NCBI GenBank assembly: GCA_946803715.1
Contig: CAMPET010000139.1
Span: forward strand, 12,352-29,911
From: Beroe ovata
Lineage: Eukaryota > Ctenophora > Nuda > Beroida > Beroidae
Direction of reading: 5' to 3'
Length of the DNA: 17,560 bases
The translations under genes were made by a program, and so were the position numbers. The notes beneath the pieces were generated by a model. It made no database searches, had not been told where the DNA came from, and saw only the letters and a list, made by a program, of their open reading frames with translations. Position 1 is the stretch's first letter. The number at the start of each line of letters is the position of its first letter. Of this stretch, positions 1 through 8,950 are shown one piece after another.

Positions 1-249
1 TTCAATCCGATGATCGGTTCCCGAGTTAATGGCCACCATAACCCCTTATCCACCCAAAACGTGTCAGTTTCAGTGAGCATTTGAGGATAGCTCCCAATCG
101 GATAGACCGTTTGACTTGAAACTTCTACCATAGCTCAAGGACCATTAGAAACTCGAACAACCAATATTTCACGTCAATCCGATGATCGGTTCCCGAGTTA
201 ATGGGCCCCTACTCACTCCGATCTCCCCAGTCCCCCCTACTTGTCTCAC
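1..249 (-). repeat. ALAS intron 1 with a 172-bp-spaced direct repeat
   Basis: This is the part of ALAS intron 1 inside the window, after the donor GTGAGA at 249-244 on the minus strand. A 31-nt stretch at 2-32 recurs exactly at 174-204, an offset of 172 bp. The window therefore shows one full period and the end of another copy. This could be a tandem satellite-like repeat or two copies of a dispersed element; the left edge cuts it off. No coding sequence is seen here. The open frames on both strands that run through 169-250 only extend the ALAS exon frame or its shadow. Confidence 0.6.
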
Positions 250-405
250 CTTGGCAATGAGCTGCCCCATGACAGGGCACTGCCTGGCTTGGGCGGAGAA
301 CATCGCAGAGCTCGTCTTGGCGGCTATCTGTAGTGTCTCGCTTGACAGAAATGGGCATCGACTCATGGCGAGACCAACAGCGGCTGTCTTCACTAAACTA
401 GCCAT
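250..405 (-). CDS. ALAS1: 5-aminolevulinate synthase, first coding exon (partial gene)
   Basis: ALAS condenses glycine with succinyl-CoA in the mitochondrial matrix, the first and rate-limiting step of animal heme synthesis. Only the 52-residue N-terminal exon is present. It starts at ATG 405-403 and ends in phase 0 at AAG before a GTGAGA donor. It has the make-up of a mitochondrial presequence (Lys/Arg, Ser and Ala, no acidic residue before Glu23) and two Cys-Pro motifs: RCPFLS at residues 16-21 and AQARQCPVM at 38-46. Human ALAS1 has the same arrangement (RCPFLS, then AQNCP) with almost the same spacing. In ALAS these are heme-regulatory motifs at which heme inhibits import. The catalytic PLP domain lies off the left edge, so the call rests on this leader alone. 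Symbol ALAS1 stands for the single invertebrate ALAS; paralogue status cannot be judged. Confidence 0.75.
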
Positions 406-745
406 ACTATAATATGTGGATTGTTAGCAAGTTATTTTTGTTCGAATCGTGAGGGAATTTTCGGAGCAAGAATTCAATTTCGCGTGCGATAATTTTCCGC
501 TTTCAACAAAAGGCGACGGTAGAACATAAGAACTATGAAAATTTAGGTATCAATATCATAGAGTTCAAATACAATCTGAATAAATTACGTTGAATAAAAA
601 GTCGGGTCATGTTTTAAAAGTTCTTGACAGTCCTTATCAACTTATGAGAACGGGGTAAGTATGGTTTATGAAAATAGATCAGAAAATAACGTGACAACCA
701 GATCACGTTACACACTCGCACGTAACCATGGTAAGACGTCATGAT
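406..745 (-). promoter_or_regulatory. Compact intergenic region: ALAS 5' flank and CSTF3 3' UTR
   Basis: Only 340 bp lie between the CSTF3 stop codon (748-746) and the ALAS start (405), both on the minus strand. CSTF3 3'-end signals and the ALAS promoter/5' UTR must fit here unless ALAS has an upstream untranslated exon. On the minus strand I see no AATAAA. The best variant hexamer is CATAAA at 670-665, about 76 nt past the CSTF3 stop, which is weak evidence. Just upstream of the ALAS ATG the minus strand reads ATTATAGT, which could be a splice acceptor (TATAG) or plain 5' UTR. No convincing TATA box position can be fixed. Confidence 0.35.
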
Positions 746-1482
746 TCACGAAGCCGCCACGTGCCGGCGCTGCTGCCTCATTCTGTACAGATCGAATGGC
801 GGCGGCGCGGCGGCAGTGGTGCTCCTCATTTCCTCCTCATCATCCTCAGCGCCGTCAGCGGGAAGAGATCTCTTCCTCGACTTGTCTGACATGTAGTGCT
901 CGACCGGCATGTTGTCTGATGCTGAGAGATGGTGTTTGTTTGTTTGTTTGTTTGTTTGTTTGTTCGTTCGTTCGTTCGTTCGATCATTTGTTTCCTTGTC
1001 TGTTCGATGTCAGTAAAAGTTTGTGTTTTTTGAGCAACAATGTTGCTTCAAATCACTAACCAGCCATCTTCTCCAACATGATATCGAATGTTGCTGGACA
1101 CTTCTCCGCTATAACCTTCATCAGCTTTTCAACGTTAACAAATGGTCCCTGCGAGACATTTCCATTATAATGCAGAACTGATTGTTCGATAAGGAACCGT
1201 GACTCGTTGTATCAAATTTCAAGGAAACAGGGAATGCAGATATTTGGCACAGTTTTCCTGAGACCCTGATAGAAATGGGGCATAGGGAGTCAGTGGGACC
1301 AAATTGAGATGTTCGGCAAAGCATACCTGTGAACTTAATATAAGGTAGGTGACCTTAATAAGGGGTACCTAAGTCTTGAGCAAGTACCTGGAAGCAGTGT
1401 GGGGGAGGCATGTTGGTGAGAGATTCCGCTGCCGCTGCCGGAACCGGATACCCGAAAATACGGCTACACCTCATACCTGCAA

Positions 1483-1515
<33 letters not shown>

Positions 1516-4500
1516 ACATACTTGACGAGGGAAGGGGTGAGAATGGGACCATGTGTGAGAGATCAGGTCGGGCCACACCCCCGCTCTGTTTTGGCTGCTG
1601 TTCCAGTTTGTTGTTCTTCGCGTTGTTCAGCAGCGGATTTCTCGACAGACTCGTGTCTTGCTCAACCTATGAGCAAATCACGCGACATTGTTATATGTAA
1701 TCCTACGGAAGGTAACGCGTCACGGGGAGTCATTTATAATACTCATTACATCCAATTACAACAGCTATCTTTACATTAATTGCAGCCAATTATAACCATA
1801 TCCCCGTTACAGCTCGTTATTTACACATTTCGTTATTCGTTACTCTTCACTGTTACAGTGTTGCATTCCACGATTAAACGTTGTTACACCTTACTGTTAC
1901 AATTAACAAGCTTTAGTACTGTAGTAGGTAGGTACCAATTGGTAATCCTATAATTGATATTACGCTGGTAATGGATTGTACCACCTGGTAAGCTGGTATC
2001 CGGTAATCGATACCACCTGGTAAGCTGGTAATCGATAGTACCTGGTAATCCATAGCTCGGAGTTCCTGCATTGTACAGGGGAAGAGATCCAGGTACTTGT
2101 ACCTGTCCACAAGGAGCGATGTTTCCTTCATCTTACACTCCTGCGTGACATTATACACATGAGGATTAGAGTATGCGTTATGGACGTTAAAATGGACACT
2201 ACTGCGTGATATTATGCAAATGAGGATTAGAGTATACGTTATGGACGTTAAAATGGACACTAATGCGTGACATTATACACAGGATTAGAGTAAGCGTTAT
2301 CGACGTTAAAATGGACACTAATATGGACATATAGGTAGGTAATCATGTCTTCAGAGGACAGTTGCCTCATGTCTGCGAACAATTCAGGAACGAAGCTAAG
2401 TTGGTAGGTAAGAAGGCACACTAGGACGTCGATATTACTTACATTTTCAAAAACCGCTGATCTCCGTTTTTCCACTTTAATCAGTGACGCTAAATCTCCT
2501 ACATTACTCTCAAAGGACAGGAACTCTGACCAGATGTGCCAGCTAGGAGTCTTCTCGTTAGCCGTGAGAACACGCTCGAATAGCACTCGAGTGTTGTTAT
2601 CGTCTGTAAGAGTGTAAGGAGGAGGTGAGTGTTTTTAGAGGTGCTTTAGAAACGATTGGAGAATTTTTAGAACTGTTTTAAAAGTTTAAAGAGGTGTTTT
2701 TAGAGTTGTGTATTCGTCTCAGAGATCAGAATATTATAGATTTTCGTGGTTCTAGAGTTTGGGATAAAATACAGTCTGGTATCTGAGCATTTTGGTGGTA
2801 TCCTGAGTGATTTTATTACCATTTTGATGGGACAGGTGATTCAAGTACTTGAGAATGAAAGCTACATCAGTCGGGAACCTCTGATAGATAGAGAGAGGGG
2901 GTTACTCACGCACTATCACTCAAAATTCACGCACCATCACGCAAAAATCAGACCAAGATAAAAAATGATTGTGGGTATCGGAAATCAAAGACCACTCACT
3001 TTGAGTCCTAGCTCGAATATCTTGAGTGCAATATCACGAGACTGAAAAGAATGTGTTCAATGTTAGTAGCTGTTTCGATGTTAACATGGTGCCGAACATG
3101 ACATGTTAACTTTTTGATCAGAAAAACTGTTCATCTTATTTAACAACTCACCACTCACCAGCGTCTGCTCACAATGATCCCCAAAACTCACCCCAGAAAA
3201 CTCACCACATAGGTCGTATTGTATGAGCATTGAGCAAGACAGCACACAAGGTACAAGAAATCCGGCCAAATATTATGTCTTTATGCTTTTATGTGTTCCA
3301 AGGCTGTGATCGCCCTTCTGTTTTCGCGCGGCAAGTTTTCCAGATTGAAGCAGTAAATTGGAGACGGGAAGCAGTAAATTGGACACCAGAAGCAGTGAAT
3401 TGGACACGGGGAGAAGCATTTGATAAATCTATGTTTCGATCGAAATCTAATTCAGATTAGAAACATTTTTCTATCATAATATTACCCCTAACGGTTCCAA
3501 ATTTAGAGTGAACGATAAAACTCGCAAAGCTTAGTTCAAACGGTGAATTCTGATCTGAGAATAAGCAGGGTCGGCTTGTCAGGATGAACGCTCTCTTGAT
3601 CCAATATTGGATCTCAACTTACATCACACCTAACGAAACATGATTTCAATCGATTTATGAAGTTTGGATAAATAAACAAAGATCTTACTTTGGATGTGTA
3701 GTATTCCATGAGAGCACCAGCTACATAGACCTGGGGTGTGGTAAGACACTGGTAAGACACTGGTAAGACACTGGTAAGACACTGGTAAGACAATGGTAAG
3801 ACAATGTTTATTCAAAGGTTATTCAAGGATTTGTCACTGATGAATTAATAATAGCAGTTCATTGGTTAGTCAATGGTAGGACGTAGGTAATTGATGCAGG
3901 CTCGATTTTTGAAATTTCCAGTTAACTACAGTCCTGTTTATAGATTCCACTCATCCATGATCTATTGGCAATAATTGGCAAAAGTTGACGATAATTACTC
4001 ACATGGTACCTAGTTATTTACTTACATGGTAATTAATTACTCACATGGTAGTTACTCTTTGGATCCTCGCGGGCTTTCTTGAACACCGCCCTAGCAGCGG
4101 GGATTCCCTCGGCCCGACGAGCAAATTTCATGTATTGGATGTACACCTGAATAGAGAGATGTTGCTAGGTTGCTGCAGCTAGGTTATTGTTTCTCTGTTT
4201 GTTTGCTTGTCTGGTCAACTGTTCATTATCCAATTTGAAAGAGCCTAATTGAACGGTCATTGACTGCTCCGCCGACGCCCCCTTTTTGCCCCAAAATGCC
4301 ACTTTTTTGCCCCCTCTCTGCCCCCAAATAGAACGTTTACTTTCACCGAGATTCGCGTCTCACCAGTGTGGGATCAGGCACAGTTTTGAGAAGCTCCGAG
4401 TAGATCTTGTGACACTCGTCCGTCTTCATCCTGCTTTCCTCGTAGTCAGCACATGCAAAGTGTAGGAGCAGGTTGTTCTTCAGGAGACCAGATATTGCCT

Positions 4501-7500
4501 TCTCGTAGAGAGCAGCAACCTCGTCTTTCCACGCTTGAGCTTGCTGTGGAGTTACTCGATTATAAAAACTCAGAGAAGTTGGTCAATGGATTAGAAATGT
4601 TTGAAAAAGGTGGTGAGTTATTGATGGATTTGATCGGTTAAATGATTTGATCGCTATAATCAGTGAGTCGATTAGTCAATCAATTACCTACTTAAGTTGA
4701 CTGAAGATGGAAGTAATTATACCTGGGTGTCACCTTTCTCGTGTACAAGATTCGCACTTCTCTCCAGAAACAGTGCTGCTTCATACCATATGTCGGGGTG
4801 GTGACCCCATGTCAAGAGAGCCTGGTAACAGGACAAGATGTTAACATGACGAGATCAAAACAGGACGAGATGTTAACATCATACCTATTGTTAACAGGAG
4901 GAGATGTTAACACGATATTGTTAACAGGGGTCCAGATGTTTACACGATACTGTTAACATGATGAGATGTTAACACGATATTGTTAACAGGAGGAGATGTT
5001 AACACGATAGTGTTAACAGGAGTCCAGATGCTAACATATTCTGGATCAGCTTACACGGAATTGCTTTCATGATATTGTAAACATAATGCTGATAAGTGGC
5101 TCCTATCAACAAGATACCAACTTGTACCCCTTGTATTGGTCATTCATTTACCCTGTTTAACGGCATTGGCTGCTGAGATATAGATACAAACATACCAAAT
5201 TGTTGACAACATGCTAACAATCTGGTGACACACAACATTCACCTGCTCGTAAGCGTACATGACCCTCTTCTTTATGAGACCCGTATCATCACATCTCATG
5301 GGGTTGTTCTTCTCCCAACTGATATACCTGATATAATGAAGTTATGATGAAAATACGGCTCGATGAGCCTATCTGGACAAACCAACGACACACCCAAAAT
5401 ACACCAGCACAACAAATACATCACTTAGTTGGTTCAGCAGTCACCAATTATCAGTCACATAAAAAACTGACATGTTTAACTCACTTTTTCCACATGTCAA
5501 TCTGTTGTTTCTCCTCCGCACTATTGATGGGGGGCGTGGCCGGCGCGCCCCTCACTAACCCCCGTGTTGTGGCCTCGTAGTCCTTAGCGACGCGCCGCGC
5601 ATTCTGATAGTCCTTACTACGCTCCTCAAGCAGCTTCTTAGCTATGATCTCATTCACATTCTGGAATGGATAGTCAGATTAGTCATTGTTATCATGTCGG
5701 GTTAATAATAATTATCATGAATTATCTCTAGATAATTCATTACATTATGGCGGATCTATAGACTTATTCATAGACATCTGTATAGTGAAAAGCATATTTA
5801 TCACTAACTACAGTAAGGATAAAAGTCACGTGATAGATAGCTCATCAGGGAAACGAGATAGAGCCAAAATTCGTCCAGTAATCGATTCAGCGTCAAAAAA
5901 TAGGTAGGAAACGGTGGTTTTTGCATTAAAATCAAGCGAAAAATTTTTCCGGTTTTGGTGTGTCCCATTGATTTTCGTGTTTTTGCAATGTTTGCTTCCC
6001 ACAGGTTTGAAATCGTGTTTTGGGCGTGGTTTTACGGCAAGTGTGAACTCTTCATAATGGCAACGAAGATTGTTCCTTGTAGTGTGAGGCTAGGAGAGAT
6101 GATTTGGTGAAAAATAAGCAGCACAAGTGCCAGTAAAGTCTTCATTAGAGACCCTCAAAATCGGAGTATAAAAGTGTGGAATCATTCACTTCACTTTTTA
6201 CTGATGCTTGGACCAGAAATCCGAAGAATTCTTTTTCTCACTTTACTGACTACTAAAGAGTGTTTCTAGCCTATTTTTTGACGTAGAATCCGAATATGGA
6301 AGAATTATTGAGCTAGCTCGATGGGGAATCGGTCAAAATTCCAATTCCATTACATTTTTTATCGATACTCCGATCAGAAGTTCGATGAAATTTTTTCGTC
6401 GCACATGCAAGCAAAGACCATGAATTCCCATGTGTTTTTGGACGCTGAATCGATTCCCGATCGAATTTCGGCCCTATCTTGCTTCCCTGAGGAGCTGTAT
6501 ATCATGAGACTCATACCTTTATGTCTGAGAAGAAATGAGAATTTTCCCCAATTTCCCAATCAGCTAGCTCTCTAATTCTTCCAGATTCGAATTCTACGTC
6601 AAAAAATAGGCCAGAAACACTATTTTTCAGTATGTCACGTGCAGAACTGATTTTGGCCTATTTGTGTGTCCCATTGATTTTCGCGTTTTTGTACTGTTTG
6701 CTTCCCAAGGGAGAGAAATCGTCATTTGGGCGTGGTTTCACGGCGAGTATGAACTAAACATGATCGTAACGAGGATTGATATTTGTAGTGTGAGAGTAGG
6801 AGAGATGATTTGGTGGAAAATTCGTGTCGTAAGTGCCGGTAAAGACTTCATTAGAGACCTTCGAAAATGAAGTAAAAAAGTGTGGAGTCACTCACTTCAT
6901 TTTCTATCGATACTCCGATCAGAAATTCGAAGAAATTTTTTCGTCGCACATGCAAGCAAAGACCATGAATTCCCATGTATTTTTGGACGCTGAATCGATT
7001 CCCGATCGAATTTTGGCCCTATCTTGCTTCCCTGAGGAGCTGTATATCATGCGACTCATACCTTTATGTCTGAGAAGAAATAAGAATTTTCCCCAATTTC
7101 CCAATCAGCTAGCTCTCTAATTCTTCCAGATCCGAATTCTACGTCAAAAAATAGGCCAGAAACACTATTTTTCAGTATGTCACGTGCAGAACTGATTTTG
7201 GCCTATTTGTGTGTCCCATTGATTATCGCGTTTTTGTACTGTTTGCTTCCCAGGGGAGAGAAATCGTCATTTGGGCGTGGTTTTACGGCAAGTGTGAACT
7301 CTTCATAATCGCAAGGAGGGTTGTTCCATGTAGTGTGAGAGCAGGAGAGATGATTTGTTGTATACAAGTGTGGGATCATTCACTTCACTATTATTTCAGA
7401 TCACATTATACTGTAGGTCTAGCATTTGACCAGAACACTTATGATAGGCGTAAACGTACCAATGACCATCTAAAGGTCTAAGCAAGGTTTGTCATCGTCG

Positions 7501-8950
7501 TCAAAACGTCTGGTATGCAAGTTTCCCGCGCGTCTGGTCACCTGTTCGAAAGTGCTGTAGTCACGCCACAATTGCTCGACGTTACTGAGCGGCATCATGA
7601 CGGCGCGCTGGTACACTCTCCGGATAGCCATGATCTTCTGGTTTTCTGCGTATGAGCCGGCCGCCTCCCCATCCTGTTATTATAGCGTAGCGTGAGGTAT
7701 ACATGCACGAGTGATAGATACTGCAAGGGTGGAATGGAAAGCGTTATGAACGTGATGTCAGAGTGAAAAATACGCATGGAAAACTAACAAACCTTGATAA
7801 AGTCGACGTAGTCTGACCATATATTGCCGGATGCCACGTCAATGCCCACCTTGTCCAGGGCAAACTCATATGCCTTCATCATTTTTTCTCTGGAGTTAGG
7901 AAAAAATGATTATGACATTAAATGATACAGTAACTCAGTAAGGTGTGAAAGTACATTAAATCATCTCATAAAAGTTGCCCCGGAATAAATTGATCTCCTA
8001 CACTTCTTATTCAAGTCGGTTACTACAAACCGAAAATTGGGTAGAGATTTCTTAGTTTCCTTCACATAAGTCAGGTAAAATTTCCAGAGATCGAGATTCA
8101 ATACCCTCAGCAAGCATTTCTGGAAAAGTGCTTCAACTCTCTCAAAGTTCTTAGACTTTAGCTCCTGAATGATGAATCAAGATTTGCGTTATATGATTCG
8201 TCATGAATGAACTGATCAAATTTCTCTCCCTCTTTCAGAATAAGGCGTCAACTTGGTGCCATAGATCCTTACCTCCTCAATGTACAACTTCCAGAATCGA
8301 CCACAGGTCGGGTACGTATCTATCAGACGTTCGTACGTCTTCCGAGAGAGATCAATATGTTTTTCCTGCAATGGAAATGTATAGCGGGGGTTACTATTCA
8401 TTGATTGTTGAAGTGAAGATTGGGGAGTAAAGATGAATAAGGAAGAGGCTGGGAATAGAAGATGAGCATGAATATTGTCTTATCACCATATTTCTTCAAG
8501 ACACATCTCACAAGCACTGGGTAATGATGAGACACATTATGATCAATGCTCTAAGTACTATCCTTATGCATTTGATGGAGGAAATATTTGCTGCAGTTCA
8601 AATTTCAGTTCAACCAAAATTGCAGTTCAACCAAAATGTTTCACCTATAAGGCGAAACACGTCCTGTTAATCTGTGTATTTACTGCTTCACCACACAACG
8701 CTCTGTGTCCATGAATATAGCCTTTCCTTATATTTCGAAATCATCACAAATCTCAGTGTCTTGCCTGAATGGCAATCAATTATGCTTTATATTATACCTG
8801 AGCATCCTTGATCAAAACATTCCAACATTCCATATCATAGGGATGAGCTTTGAGTTTTGCTTCTGCTTTCTGGAGTTTGTCTCCTTTATCAAGCATCATC
8901 TCAGGCAGATGGTCTGTTTTCATGGCATCAATAAACTTTGGGTCAGCCAT
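746..8950 (-). CDS. CSTF3: Cleavage stimulation factor subunit 3 (CstF-77), complete, 19 coding exons
   Basis: CstF-77 is the HAT-repeat scaffold of the nuclear CstF complex. It dimerises, binds CstF-64 and CstF-50, and helps select the pre-mRNA cleavage/polyadenylation site. Coding exons in order: 8950-8798, 8365-8273, 8164-8031, 7889-7793, 7673-7542, 5660-5485, 5327-5243, 4821-4723, 4543-4364, 4146-4045, 3730-3689, 3041-3000, 2880-2820, 2603-2443, 2140-2042, 1666-1522, 1476-1388, 1148-1061, 921-746. All introns are GT-AG and all phases join. The sum is 2154 nt, 717 residues plus TGA, equal to human CSTF3. HAT repeats fill about residues 30-550: RKTYERL then GRFWKLYIE (58-80), [11 protein letters not shown] (296-306), [15 protein letters not shown] (384-398), [33 protein letters not shown] Pro-rich stretch with PPPHCFQ ends at 630. 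[10 protein letters not shown] (631-640) corresponds to the Rna14-type 'monkeytail' that binds CstF-64. The tail is acidic then basic ([11 protein letters not shown]), as in the human protein. The start matches the human N-terminus by alignment; a 5' untranslated exon is possible. Confidence 0.95.
933..982. repeat. Tetranucleotide microsatellite in CSTF3 intron 18
   Basis: About seven TGTT units are followed by about five CGTT units, so a TTTG run changes to TTCG by one substitution per unit. The tract sits in the 139-nt intron 18 (922-1060), starting about 10 nt from the acceptor of the last exon. In the transcript it is a CAAA/CGAA purine-rich tract where a polypyrimidine tract would be expected; only CATCTCTCAG separates it from the exon. 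Confidence 0.9.
1485..1514. repeat. (GT)15 microsatellite filling a 45-nt CSTF3 intron
   Basis: Fifteen GT dinucleotides (CA in the transcript) make up 30 of the 45 nt of intron 16 (1477-1521). The intron reads GTATGTGA, the CA run, then CTGTTGCAG. Both flanking exons match CSTF3 ([12 protein letters not shown] before, RIFGYPVPA and PPPHCFQ after), and the phase (1+2) joins cleanly, so the intron boundaries are well supported. Intronic CA repeats are known hnRNP L binding sites in vertebrates. Confidence 0.9.
1950..2050. repeat. Degenerate minisatellite that includes the exon 15 donor
   Basis: Units of 25-32 nt containing CCACCTGGTAAGCTGGTA and GGTAATCGATA repeat at 1981-2012 and 2013-2037, with looser copies on the left. 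The last partial copy (2041-2050) is coding: it holds the end of exon 15 and its donor. On the minus strand, CCAG followed by GT recurs in the intron, giving several donor-like decoys within 60 nt of the true site (GT at 2041-2040). Confidence 0.7.
2142..2321. repeat. 61-bp tandem repeat, three copies, at the exon 15 acceptor
   Basis: Copies at 2142-2202, 2203-2263 and 2264-2321 (61, 61 and 58 bp) start with TGCGTGA and end with TGGACACTA. They differ by a few substitutions and one 3-nt deletion. The copy next to exon 15 supplies its acceptor (AG at 2142-2141). The second copy reproduces a CACGCAG acceptor at 2203-2202; the third has lost it. Confidence 0.9.
3347..3409. repeat. 21-bp tandem repeat, three copies, in CSTF3 intron 11
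   Basis: Three units beginning GAAGCAGT and containing AATTGGA lie at 3347-3367, 3368-3388 and 3389-3409 with few differences. They are inside the 647-nt intron 11 (3042-3688). The rest of that intron holds degenerate AACTCACC-type repeats at about 3138-3205 and nothing else I can identify. A plus-strand frame runs through it only because the period is a multiple of three. Confidence 0.85.
3741..3806. repeat. 11-bp tandem repeat, six copies, next to the exon 11 acceptor
   Basis: Six units of GTAAGACACTG (the last two GTAAGACAATG) lie directly upstream of the CSTF3 exon 11 acceptor (AG at 3732-3731). On the transcript strand each unit reads CTTACCAG or CTTACCAT, so most copies look like a splice acceptor. 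Frame and protein homology ([14 protein letters not shown]) place the real acceptor after CACACCCCAG, just beyond the array. Confidence 0.9.
4001..4048. repeat. Minisatellite triplicating the exon 10 splice donor
   Basis: On the minus strand the motif TACCAT followed by GTGAGT or GTAAGT occurs three times, with GT at 4044-4043, 4025-4024 and 4002-4001. The first is the real exon 10 donor: it gives a phase-0 exon ending SNYH that joins [11 protein letters not shown], as in human (RHHVYVTAALMEYY). The other two are near-perfect consensus donors inside the intron. An in-frame TAA 9 nt after the first donor means their use would truncate the protein near residue 420. Confidence 0.75.
4826..5037. 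repeat. GTTAAC-rich minisatellite in CSTF3 intron 7
   Basis: Roughly 30-33-bp units with the pattern GATGTTAACACGATATTGTT then AACAGGAGGA repeat about six times with drift, starting a few bases from the exon 8 acceptor (AG at 4823-4822). The acceptor context TGTTACCAG resembles the repeat's own TGTTAACA/CCTGTTAAC on the minus strand, so the acceptor may be a diverged repeat end. GTTAAC is a 6-bp palindrome, so the tract can fold into many small hairpins. Confidence 0.85.
5661..7541 (-). mobile_element. CSTF3 intron 5: nested MITE-like inverted-repeat elements
   Basis: This 1881-nt intron, by far the longest in the gene, is a mosaic of one repeat family. Arms at about 6258-6337 and 6541-6620 are imperfect inverted repeats of about 80 nt; both contain CCTATTTTTTGACGTAGAAT (reverse-complemented on the right) and GCTAGCT. 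Together they form a terminal-inverted-repeat element with a 200-nt core. Core, right arm and flank (6361-6904) are duplicated in tandem from 6905 to about 7355 (period 544, the second copy shortened). Another copy of the flank is at 5970-6225, and an inverted piece of the core is at 5821-5905. No transposase frame is present, so this would be a non-autonomous DNA element. Short open frames at 6321-6575 and 6833-7120 are just the two core copies. Target-site duplications could not be assigned. Confidence 0.65.

Noticed and set aside
182-412. Plus-strand frame over the ALAS exon
   Set aside because: Shadow of the minus-strand exon, whose CP motifs and donor match ALAS.
3741-3806. CRISPR-like repeat array
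   Set aside because: Units are 11 bp with no spacers, inside a eukaryotic intron.
4054-4055. Alternative exon 10 donor (GTAACT) in CSTF3
   Set aside because: It leaves phase 1, which does not join exon 11 in frame; the donor at 4044 gives the exact human exon length of 34 codons.
6321-7120. Two similar short open frames as a possible duplicated gene
   Set aside because: They are the two copies of the intron 5 repeat core; short, mirrored by equally open antisense frames, and inside a well-supported CSTF3 intron.
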